Source: Acidicapsa acidisoli (GTDB lineage Bacteria; Acidobacteriota; Terriglobia; Terriglobales; Acidobacteriaceae). Taken from it: DNA of 64,000 bases. Where the stretch lies: positions 62,001-126,000 of the forward strand of contig NZ_JAGSYI010000001.1 in NCBI RefSeq assembly GCF_025685625.1. The letters are read 5' to 3'. Positions 9,566 through 17,859 of the stretch are shown piece after piece (the first letter of the stretch is position 1; every line of letters begins with the position of its first letter). Both the position numbers and the translations under genes were made by a program. The notes under the pieces are model-generated. The model had not been told where the DNA came from, ran no database searches, and was given only the letters and a program-made list of their open reading frames with translations.

Positions 9566-10615
9566 GTGGCCAGCTTCAAATCAATTCGGTCCGGGGACCA
9601 GGAGGACAGATATCGCCAATTTGATCAAATCATCGGACGGAGTGCGGCTCTTGAAGCAGTTCTTGAGAAGGTTGAACTGGTCGCGCCTACCACCTCAACG
9701 GTATTGATTCAGGGCGAGACCGGCACCGGGAAGGAACTGATAGCGAAAGCGATCCACAATATCAGTCCGCGCTACGACCGTCCCTTTGTGAAGGTCAATT
9801 GTGCTGCCATTCCTTTAGATTTGCTGGAAAGCGAGCTCTTCGGTCATGAGCGAGGAGCGTTCACCGGGGCGATCTCGCAGAAAATCGGGCGCTTCGAACT
9901 GGCCGACAAGGGAACGCTTTTTCTGGACGAGGTTGGCGATATTCCGCTGTGCTTGCAACCCAAACTGCTGCGTGTTCTGCAAGAGCAAGAGTTTGAACGT
10001 CTGGGAAGTACTCGGACCCACCGTGTGGACGTGCGCGTGGTGTCCGCCACCCACAGAGATCTTGAGTGCATGGTTAGGCGCAGCGAATTTCGCGGCGATC
10101 TCTACTATCGTCTCAATGTGTTTCCGGTGCAACTGCCGCCATTGCGGGCACGCGTTGACGATATACCTGCTCTTGTCAGCTATTTCGTTGATTTCTATGG
10201 CCGCCAGATCGGGAAACGCGTTGAACAAATTCCTGAAGAAACCATGTTGGCATTGCGCTCATATGACTGGCCTGGCAATGTGCGCGAGTTGCAGAACCTG
10301 ATTCAACGCGCGGTAATCCTTTCTTATGATGGCGTCCTACAGAATCCTCTACCGTCGAATCATCTCGAGACGGTAACTGTAACATCGAAGTCCGCAGCGC
10401 TAAGAGAGGTTGACCGAGCCCTGATTTTGCAGGCGCTAGAAGCGGCCGGCTGGATGATCGGCGGCCCGGAAGGGGCGGCAGCCAAACTAGGACTCAAGCG
10501 CACCACACTGTTTTACAAAATGAAAAAGCTTGGCATTTCTCGCCCCGCCCCTACCCGTCGGGTAGGAGGTGCGGCGACAGCGCTCGAACCCGCGGAGTCA
10601 TCTTCCACACTGTAA
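9566..10615 (+). CDS. Sigma-54-dependent transcriptional activator (AAA+ plus Fis-type HTH, no receiver)
   Basis: A 349-residue bacterial enhancer-binding protein. The AAA+ domain starts almost at the N-terminus: Walker A GETGTGKE at 50-57, the sigma-54 contact loop GAFTGA at 97-102, Walker B in LFLDEVGD, and the R-finger region ending in SYDWPGNVRELQNL. A Fis-type HTH closes the protein (about 300-335, AAKLGLKRTTLFYKMKKLGI). It should remodel RNA polymerase-sigma-54 closed complexes by ATP hydrolysis. Translation most likely begins at the GTG at 9566, with aaaggg five bases upstream. The usual N-terminal receiver is missing but is encoded by the preceding gene. No convincing -24/-12 promoter was found near it by eye, so its targets are unknown. 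Confidence 0.93.
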   Translation: MASFKSIRSGDQEDRYRQFDQIIGRSAALEAVLEKVELVAPTTSTVLIQGETGTGKELIAKAIHNISPRYDRPFVKVNCAAIPLDLLESELFGHERGAFTGAISQKIGRFELADKGTLFLDEVGDIPLCLQPKLLRVLQEQEFERLGSTRTHRVDVRVVSATHRDLECMVRRSEFRGDLYYRLNVFPVQLPPLRARVDDIPALVSYFVDFYGRQIGKRVEQIPEETMLALRSYDWPGNVRELQNLIQRAVILSYDGVLQNPLPSNHLETVTVTSKSAALREVDRALILQALEAAGWMIGGPEGAAAKLGLKRTTLFYKMKKLGISRPAPTRRVGGAATALEPAESSSTL

Positions 10616-10693
10616 GACCTTCCCATGCTCATATTGAAGTCTCAGATCGAAAAGACGCCCGCCTTCATGGGGAGCGTTTTGCGCCTGCCGTTC

Positions 10694-10711
10694 GATCAGA
10701 AGCTTCTGATC
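10694..10711. promoter_or_regulatory. Perfect 18-bp palindrome, candidate operator
   Basis: GATCAGAAGCTTCTGATC is a perfect inverted repeat in the gap between the sigma-54 activator and the second propeller kinase. It sits 178 bp before the proposed kinase start, a position suited to an activator or repressor site. Confidence 0.45.
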
Positions 10712-10733
10712 AGGAAGCAGGTTCAAACCGTGT

Positions 10734-10747
10734 GTCGATATATCGAC
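10734..10747. promoter_or_regulatory. Perfect 14-bp palindrome, candidate operator
   Basis: GTCGATATATCGAC is a second perfect dyad, 22 bp after the first palindrome and in the same leader. Two unrelated dyads within 54 bp suggest a regulated promoter for the kinase at 10889. Confidence 0.4.
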
Positions 10748-10888
10748 GCGGAGTCTCCCCCGCGTCACCGATCCGTTCTGTCCCTTCCCGGCAGGATCGA
10801 CGGGCATGCATGCGAGTTTAGTTCATCAGGATTGCGTACTTCCGTTGCGAACACTTTTATTCCGGCTAGCAATCGAGGAATACTCTTC

Positions 10889-13800
10889 ATGTGCCGAGCG
10901 ATCATCTTGTTGGTAGTCGTTTGCTTTGATTCCTCAGTCGGCATTGCCCTCGACCCCACAAGTCACATCTCACAATACGGTCACAGTGTTTGGCGGGCGC
11001 AGGACGGATATTTCGGAGGAGCGCCAACGGATATTACACAGACCACAGATGGGTACATCTGGGTCAGAACTTACAGCGGGCTCTTCCGGTTTGACGATGT
11101 GCAGTTTGTTCGCTGGAGCGCACAATCCGGAGAGGTATTGCCTTCAACCTCGGTTAATTCCATGCTGGGCGCGAGGGATGGCAGCCTCTGGGTCGGAACC
11201 GAAGCCGGCCTGGCTCACCTTGTCAACGGGCGACTGACTCTGTACGAAAAAGGATGGGTAACTGCGCCCCTCATTCAGGATAGAGATGGAACAATCTGGT
11301 TCCTCCACGTTCGACCCGGTGACCGGACACATCCTCTTTGTCAGGTTCTGCAGGGTGAAGTTCATTGCTACGGAAAAGAAGACGGACTTGATATACCCGG
11401 TTCCAGCGCCATGGCCCAAGATGCTTCCGGAGACCTCTGGGTAGGAAGTGAGAGAACTCTTGTCAGATGGCGCCCCAATTCCTCTGGGTCCTCGAAAGTG
11501 TACCGTCTGCAGACGCTGCAATCCCAGGCGGGAAATCTCGGCGTGGCAGGGATAACACGCGCCGCCGATGGCTCTGTTTGGGTCGGGATCGCGCGGCCCG
11601 GAAAGGGTGGCGGCTTGCAGCACCTGATCAACGGTACTTTGAAGCCGTTTCTCGCTCCCAAATTGAATGGCGAGACTCTAACGGTGACCGCTCTGCTCAG
11701 CGATCATCAGGAAAACCTGTGGGTCGGAACATTGCATGGTGTTTACAAGATTCGCGGTAAAAATGTCGATCTCTACGGCACTGCCGAGGGTTTATCGGGT
11801 GACGTTGTAACCAAAATATTTGAGGATCGCGAGGGCAACATCTGGGTCGCGACATCGGGGGGCCTCGATATGTTTCGTGATCTTCGCGTGAAAAGTATTT
11901 CTACACGCGAAGGGCTAAACGAAGACGCAGTAGAATCGGTTGCCGCCGCGCGAGACGGTAGGGTGTGGGTAGGAACGAGCCGGCTGCAGGTCATCGAGCC
12001 CGGGGGAGTATCGTTAAATACTGAAAAGGCCCCGCCAGGAAATCAAGTTACGGGTCTTTTTGTAGATCGCGCCGCCCACCTATGGATGGGAATGGACAAC
12101 AAGCTGTTCGTTCGCGAGGGAGGAACATTTCATCAAATCACGAAGCCTAATGGGAGTCCCCTCGGGATGATCTTTGGGATCGCCGAAGATTCGGATCGTA
12201 ACATTTGGGTTGAGGCCAAGGGACCACCAGGCACACTCGTTCGGATTCGGGGCCTGAAGATCCAGGAAATGTTCTCTCCGCCGAAAACGCCATTCACCGG
12301 AAGGATCGTGGCCGACCCTCAGCGCGGAATCTGGTTAGGTCTGTGGTCGGGCAATTTGGGGCGCTTTCGCGACGGAAAGGTCCAGACCTTTCGTTTTGGC
12401 GAGAACCCAAACTTTCATTTTATGGCAATCACTGCTGCCTCCGACGGTTCCATCCTGGGCGGAACGGCCTCTGGCGTGGTTGCCTGGAAAGATGGAAAGC
12501 AGCAAATCCTTTCAGAAAAAAACGGCTTGCCTTGCAATTATGTCAGCGGACTGATTACGGACGATGCAGGCAACTTGTGGCTCTTCGCGCAATGCGGCCT
12601 CATCGAGATTCCTCAACATCAGATGCGACAGTGGTGGGAGCATCCAGAGAGCAAATTGGATCTGAGGGTGTTCGATATCTTCGACGGGTTCCGATCCGGT
12701 TTAGGTCACTTCAATACTAGTGCCAAAACGCCCGATGGACGACTCTGGTTTGCCAACGGCAGCGTGCTGCAAGTGATCGATCCGGCGCATGTGTCCCAGA
12801 ATATTGTTCCGCCACCCGTCAAGATTCACGCTCTTGTTGCCGACCACAAGGAGTACCCGATAGATTCGGGAATCAAGCTCCCGGCGCTAACGCGCGATCT
12901 CGAAATTGACTATACAGCCCTGAGCTATGCCGCGCCGCAAAAGGTCTTATTTCGTTACATGCTTGATGGTCGAGATTCCGGCTTTCAGGAGGCAGGCACA
13001 AGGCGGCAGGCTTTTTATAATGACCTCCGACCCGGCCATTATCGTTTCCACGTAATCGCTTGTAACAACGATGGCGTCTGGAATGAGGTAGGAGCCTCTT
13101 TGGGTTTTTCAGTTCTTCCCGCCTATTACCAGACGAATTGGTTCCGAGCACTGTGGGCTGCGGCTTTCCTGGCGCTGCTCTGGGCGGTTTACCAAGTGCG
13201 GATTCGGCAACTGAGGAGCGAAGAACAAAAGTTTCGAGAAGCGGTTGAGACCATGCCTGCCCTGGCGTTCATTGCTCGGCCGGACGGTCAACGCACATTC
13301 GTAAACAGCCGCTGGGTCGAATATACAGGGCTGACAGAGAAACAGGCCTTAGGCTGGGGTTGGCAGGTTGCAATTCATCCCAACGATCTCAGCCGTGCTC
13401 TAACAACATGGCAGGAGTCTCAGGCCTCCGGTAATACATTGGAGTATGAGGCGCGAATACTTCGTAGCGCGGATGGAGATTACCGTTGGTTCCAGACCCG
13501 TGCCGTACCTGTGCGCGACAAACGAGGAAAGATCGTTAAATGGTACGGAGTAATAAATGACATTGAAGATCGCAAACGTGTCGAGCAGCTACAAGCGAAC
13601 CTCGCTCATGTAAATCGCGTGAGCACAATGGGTGAACTCACCGCCTCGCTAGCACACGAAATCAAGCAGCCAATTGGCGCGGCGGTAACGAATGCTGAAG
13701 CGTGCGCGCGATTCCTTGATCGAGATCAGCCGGATGTCCTCGAGGCGCGCGAAGCTGCCTTGGAAACTGTTAAGGACGCCGGGCGTGCAGCCCACATCAT

Positions 13801-14305
13801 TGACCGTGTCCGCGCGCTGTACAGGAAGGGCTCTTCACAAATGGATTCCGTTGATGTAAACGAACTCATCGGAGAGATGTTGCTTATCTTGCGCAACGAT
13901 GCGCATCGCCATTCCGTAAATATCGTTACGAACGTCGCCGACGGGCTCCCGAAGGTCATGGCAGATCGTGTGCAGCTCCAGCAAGTACTAATGAACCTTA
14001 TGCTCAATGGCATCCAAGCGATGGAGGACGCAGGCGGAGCACTTACGATTAAGGCGCAACTTCGGCAGGACGTCCAAGTCCAGATTTCGGTCAGCGATAC
14101 AGGTGTCGGATTGCCCGCCCATGAAGCAGACCACATTTTTGATGCATTCTTTACCACGAAACCAGAAGGCAGTGGCATGGGGCTGGCGATCAGTCGTTCG
14201 ATTATTGCGTCGCACGGAGGACGTGTGTGGGCATCTGCCAACTCTGGGAAAGGAGCGACATTTCATTTCACTTTGCCGCTCGCACCAGACTCTCTGCCGC
14301 GTTGA
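10889..14305 (+). CDS. Propeller-sensor histidine kinase (intact paralogue)
   Basis: A 1138-residue membrane sensor kinase with the same layout as the split gene at 2385. It has a signal peptide (MCRAIILLVVVCF, about 1-24), a large periplasmic two-component-propeller region with repeated DGxVWVGT blades, a Y_Y_Y domain, one membrane span (WFRALWAAAFLALLWAVYQV), a PAS domain, HisKA with His923 in SLAHEIKQP, and HATPase_c with GSGMGLAISRS. The propeller plus Y_Y_Y module resembles that of hybrid sensors that detect oligosaccharides in Bacteroidetes, but no receiver or AraC output is fused here. The ATG at 10889 is chosen because it opens the signal peptide and has cgagga upstream; the frame is open back to 10625, through the two palindromes. 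No dedicated response regulator follows directly. Confidence 0.88.
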   Translation: MCRAIILLVVVCFDSSVGIALDPTSHISQYGHSVWRAQDGYFGGAPTDITQTTDGYIWVRTYSGLFRFDDVQFVRWSAQSGEVLPSTSVNSMLGARDGSLWVGTEAGLAHLVNGRLTLYEKGWVTAPLIQDRDGTIWFLHVRPGDRTHPLCQVLQGEVHCYGKEDGLDIPGSSAMAQDASGDLWVGSERTLVRWRPNSSGSSKVYRLQTLQSQAGNLGVAGITRAADGSVWVGIARPGKGGGLQHLINGTLKPFLAPKLNGETLTVTALLSDHQENLWVGTLHGVYKIRGKNVDLYGTAEGLSGDVVTKIFEDREGNIWVATSGGLDMFRDLRVKSISTREGLNEDAVESVAAARDGRVWVGTSRLQVIEPGGVSLNTEKAPPGNQVTGLFVDRAAHLWMGMDNKLFVREGGTFHQITKPNGSPLGMIFGIAEDSDRNIWVEAKGPPGTLVRIRGLKIQEMFSPPKTPFTGRIVADPQRGIWLGLWSGNLGRFRDGKVQTFRFGENPNFHFMAITAASDGSILGGTASGVVAWKDGKQQILSEKNGLPCNYVSGLITDDAGNLWLFAQCGLIEIPQHQMRQWWEHPESKLDLRVFDIFDGFRSGLGHFNTSAKTPDGRLWFANGSVLQVIDPAHVSQNIVPPPVKIHALVADHKEYPIDSGIKLPALTRDLEIDYTALSYAAPQKVLFRYMLDGRDSGFQEAGTRRQAFYNDLRPGHYRFHVIACNNDGVWNEVGASLGFSVLPAYYQTNWFRALWAAAFLALLWAVYQVRIRQLRSEEQKFREAVETMPALAFIARPDGQRTFVNSRWVEYTGLTEKQALGWGWQVAIHPNDLSRALTTWQESQASGNTLEYEARILRSADGDYRWFQTRAVPVRDKRGKIVKWYGVINDIEDRKRVEQLQANLAHVNRVSTMGELTASLAHEIKQPIGAAVTNAEACARFLDRDQPDVLEAREAALETVKDAGRAAHIIDRVRALYRKGSSQMDSVDVNELIGEMLLILRNDAHRHSVNIVTNVADGLPKVMADRVQLQQVLMNLMLNGIQAMEDAGGALTIKAQLRQDVQVQISVSDTGVGLPAHEADHIFDAFFTTKPEGSGMGLAISRSIIASHGGRVWASANSGKGATFHFTLPLAPDSLPR

Positions 14306-14366
14306 AGGCGACAAGTTGCATTGCTTTGGAGAGGCCGATGGAGTTCCACGCGTTCTATATAGGTAA
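14295..14366 (+). pseudogene. Remnant of a further propeller sensor (about 20 codons)
   Basis: Overlapping the end of the kinase in another frame, the sequence encodes TLCRVEGDKLHCFGEADGV and then stops. This matches the propeller segment LCQVLQGEVHCYGKEDGL inside the kinase at 10889. It looks like the scar of another tandem sensor copy, deleted so that its internal propeller fragment now abuts the kinase 3' end. Confidence 0.5.
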
Positions 14367-14406
14367 GCCTTGACGTTTTTTCCCGTAATGAGCCGACAAC
14401 GCGAGC

Positions 14407-14424
14407 AGCCCTCCTGAAAGGGCT
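14407..14424. other. Hairpin between convergent genes
   Basis: AGCCCT (14407-14412) and AGGGCT (14419-14424) form a six-pair stem with a six-base loop. It lies between the propeller kinase (plus) and the receiver gene (minus), where a bidirectional terminator would be expected. There is no adjacent T-run on either strand. Confidence 0.3.
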
Positions 14425-14455
14425 TCGCCTCCCGATGCGACGAAATGTGTCTCTG

Positions 14456-14941
14456 TTATGAGCCATAATCGGGGCCCTGCATTGGATCCAGAAATTCCGC
14501 GACCGTGTCGAGTAGGTAATGAATGGGCATGCTCTTGTCGATACACCGCGCAAAGAGGATGCAATCTTCGTGCGAAAGACCCGCCAGGCACCCCGTGAGC
14601 AACACAATTGGGAATCTGGCCCCCATCGCTCGAATACGTAGTAAGAGCTCTCGACCATTTAGTCCCGGCATCTCAAAATCCAGAATCGCGAGATTAAACG
14701 CAGAGAGATCGCAGCGTGTAACCTCGAGGGGAGAGTGAAAGACAGCAACTGAGAAACCGTGCTCCTCCAGAATCTCTGCGCGCATAGTCGTGCCCAATAC
14801 GTCGTCATCTACGCACAGAATCCGCTGTTTGTGAATTTGCACAGGCGCAACATCGAGAGGCATTTTGTTAACAGTGACCTGATCGCTATCCATCAGATCG
14901 TTCGATAGACACAATCTCCGTCGGACGTTTTCCTGTTTCAC
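14456..14941 (-). CDS. Response-regulator receiver protein
   Basis: A 161-residue protein with an N-terminal extension of about 38 residues followed by one receiver domain. The acidic cluster DDD is at 45-47, the phospho-acceptor is Asp88 in LAILDFEMPGLNG, Thr in VLLTG, and Lys in CIDKSMP. There is no output domain. The GTG at 14941 is supported by gggagg six bases upstream. It is convergent with the kinase at 10889 and may serve as a phosphate acceptor or shuttle for the local kinases, which outnumber the regulators with output domains. That role is inference from position. Confidence 0.85.
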   Translation of the reverse strand: MKQENVRRRLCLSNDLMDSDQVTVNKMPLDVAPVQIHKQRILCVDDDVLGTTMRAEILEEHGFSVAVFHSPLEVTRCDLSAFNLAILDFEMPGLNGRELLLRIRAMGARFPIVLLTGCLAGLSHEDCILFARCIDKSMPIHYLLDTVAEFLDPMQGPDYGS

Positions 14942-15091
14942 TCTTGCCTCCCAAACGCCCCTCGCGAAATCGGGTGAGTGAGTCAGTTCTCTTAATGTTC
15001 TTTCCAGAAATTAAATTCGTTACTGATCCGGAATGAAATGCATCGAGATCAGGTTTGAGCAACACTTCTGTTGGCGCTATCTAGTCGTGAA

Positions 15092-15802
15092 TCAGGTTCT
15101 CGATCGATGCATTGGATGAAGCTGACAGCAGAGTGTCTCTGCCGACGCTCGCCAAGAGTGATTGCAGGATGTCAATTGCAAAACGCTGATGGTCGGCGTT
15201 CCTGTAGAAAGTTGTTGACGTGCGCGATATAGACGAGACTTGGCAGCCGCTTCGGAGATGTTCAGAGCTTGGCTGATCTCCTTTACCGACCATTCGTGCT
15301 TCATCTGCATCCGAATTGCCGTTTGCAGTTTGGGGTTGAGACGGCGGATCGCGCGCAGGGTCCTGGTTTGACGCTGCCGCAAGTCGTAGGCCTCCTCAGG
15401 ATTCGGAGCAGAGTCCTCAACTTCGAAGAAGATCGTCTCACAGCGACGATGATCCGGTTGGGGATCAAACAACACTTCGGGACGGGTACGCCGTTTGCGC
15501 AGGATCATAAGGGCACAGTTGATGGCGATCCGGCTCAACCAGGAATAGATACTAGATCTGCTTTCGAAAGCGTGGACCCTCAGATGCGCTCGCAAGAATG
15601 TCTCCTGTAGAGCGTCTTGGGCATCCTCTGGGTTCTTTGTAATCGCAGTGATCGTTCTGTACAGACGAGGAGAATATATCGCATAAAGTTGCGCGAAAGC
15701 CTCGGGCGCTCCCGCTTGGATCGCCGTTACGAGTGGGTCCTTATGTCTTGAGGCCAATTCGTCGGCATTTTCGATTTGCGCGTCTTGGTCTATCCAATTC
15801 AT
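15092..15802 (-). CDS. ECF-type RNA polymerase sigma factor
   Basis: A 236-residue sigma-70 family protein. Region 2 (about 35-105) includes FAQLYAIYSPRLYRTITAITKNPEDAQDALQETFLRAH, which I quote only in part: AQLYAIYSPRLYRT and DAQDALQETFLRAH. Region 4 (about 150-205) contains RRLNPKLQTAIRMQM and VKEISQALNISEAAAKSRLYRAR, the HTH that reads the -35 element. The start at 15802 has ggagg six bases before the ATG; an in-frame ATG lies further upstream (16078), but the intervening sequence is a repeat-bearing leader. A close paralogue is encoded at 50541, but this copy has a divergent tail of about 35 residues rich in Cys and His. No anti-sigma gene is adjacent, so control may rest on transcription or on the tail. 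Confidence 0.9.
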   Translation of the reverse strand: MNWIDQDAQIENADELASRHKDPLVTAIQAGAPEAFAQLYAIYSPRLYRTITAITKNPEDAQDALQETFLRAHLRVHAFESRSSIYSWLSRIAINCALMILRKRRTRPEVLFDPQPDHRRCETIFFEVEDSAPNPEEAYDLRQRQTRTLRAIRRLNPKLQTAIRMQMKHEWSVKEISQALNISEAAAKSRLYRARQQLSTGTPTISVLQLTSCNHSWRASAETLCCQLHPMHRSRT

Positions 15803-15892
15803 GCAACGCCTCCGAGTCGGAGTGTCCGCATCGTTTCGGACTCGATCTCTCAAGTAGCAACCCGGTTGCCAGGATGCACTCCGAAGAAGACG

Positions 15893-15985
15893 CTTGAATT
15901 TATGTGAGTTGTGAAATCGCGAATGTTCGGCCGCCTGGCCACGCGTCGATCCTGTGACGTCAGGACGGAACAAGGATTGACGTAG
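15893..15985 (+). repeat. Dispersed intergenic repeat, copy 2
   Basis: Second copy of the sequence at 2052-2136, same orientation, sharing gttgtgaaat-gcg, tgacgtca and ggattgacgt. Here it lies upstream of the minus-strand sigma-factor gene. Immediately after it, GACT/AGTC and CCATG/CATGG (15990-16015) form a hairpin. The rest of 15803-16554 has no convincing gene. Confidence 0.5.
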
Positions 15986-16554
15986 CGCAGACTCAGCCAT
16001 GCCGAGCATGGAGTCAACTGCTTTTGAATGGAGATGTTGGTTCGACGCTGCGTCCCGGCACTCGAATTGCAAGGACATAAGGTGGAGGCGTTCGTTGGTG
16101 AGTAGCCAATAGCTCAGTCGGTACCAGGGACGAAATCGTGCTGAGGAATTGTGGCTGACGGCGTGCCTCGCTCGGCGTTAATTCGGAACATCTGGACTTA
16201 CGGGTAGCAAGACAATTCTCTCGAGGGATCACTCTAATTTGAGTGCATCAGCAAAGCGCGACAATAACACGATCGATCAGGTCCGAGTAATCCTTCCAAG
16301 ACAAATGTGAATCTGAAAACGTCGTGAGGAAACAATAACGGCTGTTGATTTGATGATGAACTGCGTCGCGGATCTGGTCGCGAACGCGCTGCTGAAACGC
16401 ACTGGGGCTAGACACGAATTGGAGCGGCACGCCATCACGCCGGAGGATCTACCAAGGACGACCTGACAGAGTCAACTCTTCTGGACGGATTTCAATTTTG
16501 GTACTGACAAACATGTTCTGTGATTTTTAGTCATCTCACACTCGAAGTAGCCTT

Positions 16555-17034
16555 ATGTCCAACATTTTGTCTGCCGGATCGCCGGCTCCGGATTTCAGTC
16601 TTCACGTCACGCCCGACCAAAGGCTCTCCCTGAACGAGTTGCGAGGTAAGCCTGTCATTCTCGCGTTCTACCCCGCTGACTGGAGTCCGGTTTGCGGCGA
16701 CCAGATGGCACTCTATAACGAGATTCTGCCCGAGTTTCAGAAATTTGGAGCCATATTGGTGGGAGTGTCAGTAGATGGCGTCTGGTGTCACGAGGCGTTT
16801 GCCAAAGATCGGCATCTGCAATTCCCCTTAGCCGCAGACTTCGAACCGAAAGGCGAGGTTGCGAGGGCTTACGGGGCCTACCGAAGCGAAGTCGGTGTCT
16901 GTGAACGGGCACTGTTTCTCATTGACCAGAAGGGCGTTATCGACTGGAGCTACCTTTCGCCCATCGCAATCAATCCTGGAGCCGACGGCATCCTAGAAGC
17001 TCTTGAGAATCTACCGAAAAAGGAGAAGCCATGA
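16555..17034 (+). CDS. Peroxiredoxin (AhpC/TSA, thioredoxin-fold)
   Basis: A 159-residue peroxiredoxin that reduces peroxides by a thiol mechanism. The peroxidatic Cys47 sits in the active-site loop FYPADWSPVCGDQ, with Ser44 in place of the usual Thr of PxxxTxxC. A second Cys (in EVGVCERALF, about residue 118) could be the resolving residue. The fold ends with LIDQKGVIDWSYLSP. Its stop codon overlaps the ATG of the next gene by four bases, so it is co-translated with a DsbA-like thiol oxidoreductase that may recycle it or share its role in oxidant defence. No OxyR-like regulator gene is adjacent. Confidence 0.92.
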   Translation: MSNILSAGSPAPDFSLHVTPDQRLSLNELRGKPVILAFYPADWSPVCGDQMALYNEILPEFQKFGAILVGVSVDGVWCHEAFAKDRHLQFPLAADFEPKGEVARAYGAYRSEVGVCERALFLIDQKGVIDWSYLSPIAINPGADGILEALENLPKKEKP

Positions 17035-17564
17035 GCAAGCTTTCAATTGCAGTCAACGAGGACGACCACATACAGGGAAATCCTACAGCGGAGTACAGCC
17101 TGGTCGAATATGGCGACTATGAATGCCCCTACTGCGGAGCGGCCTATCCAATCGTCAAGCGACTACAGAAGCACTTTGGAAAACGGCTCTCATTTGTCTT
17201 TCGCAATTTTCCTCTGGCCCAGATCCATCCGTGGGCAGAGCCGGCTGCCGAAGTAGCCGAATTTGCCGGGGCCCACGGAAAGTTCTGGGAGATGCACGAT
17301 CTGCTCTTTGAGAATCAGTTGGGTCTGGACGAAGCTCTGTTCATGAATCTGGCTAACGATCTCGACCTATCAACTTCGCAGTTACAAACTGCCATTGCCA
17401 ACCATACTTACCGCGCTCGAGTGTTGGCCGATTTCGCTGGAGGCGCCCGAAGTGGCGTCAACGGAACTCCCACGTTCTTCGTCAACGGTTGGCGTCACAA
17501 CGGATCTTTCGATTTCGATTCCCTGAGTGAATCTATCCAATTAGCTCGTTCGCTGAGTCGATAG
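17031..17564 (+). CDS. DsbA-family thiol oxidoreductase
   Basis: A 177-residue protein with a thioredoxin fold and an inserted helical domain, as in DsbA/FrnE-like and Fernandez-type cytosolic oxidoreductases. The redox motif is CPYC (Cys32-Cys35) in EYGDYECPYCGAAYP, and the cis-Pro loop is NGTPTFFVNG. No signal peptide is visible, so it is predicted to be cytoplasmic. It starts within the end of the peroxiredoxin gene (ATGA overlap), which implies coupling and a joint role in thiol-based peroxide handling. Its exact partner cannot be determined. Confidence 0.9.
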   Translation: MSKLSIAVNEDDHIQGNPTAEYSLVEYGDYECPYCGAAYPIVKRLQKHFGKRLSFVFRNFPLAQIHPWAEPAAEVAEFAGAHGKFWEMHDLLFENQLGLDEALFMNLANDLDLSTSQLQTAIANHTYRARVLADFAGGARSGVNGTPTFFVNGWRHNGSFDFDSLSESIQLARSLSR

Positions 17565-17859
17565 CGGAAGCTTGAGGCAGTGCGAACCACTGGTGCTTCA
17601 TTCGTCCATGAATTAGATCCAATCTGATGGAACCCCAGCCACCGCCTCCGGGCGCGCGTACAGGTTCGTGCTTTATCGAGGTTAGCTAACAATTCGCGGT
17701 GGGCGACAGGTAATCGGCATGCACTTCTCAGAGATTGTCCTCTTCATCGGTCTCCGAACGGTTGTGGGGCTCGTCGGCGGCTTGTTCGCGATCGGTGGCG
17801 CCGTTCATGCATAGCATGTGTGAGTGCGAGCTATGTGGCTCGATCAGAATGGGTACCAG

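Noticed and set aside
16248-16430. 60-codon minus-strand frame upstream of the peroxiredoxin
   Set aside because: No recognisable motif and no convincing ribosome site; left as intergenic.
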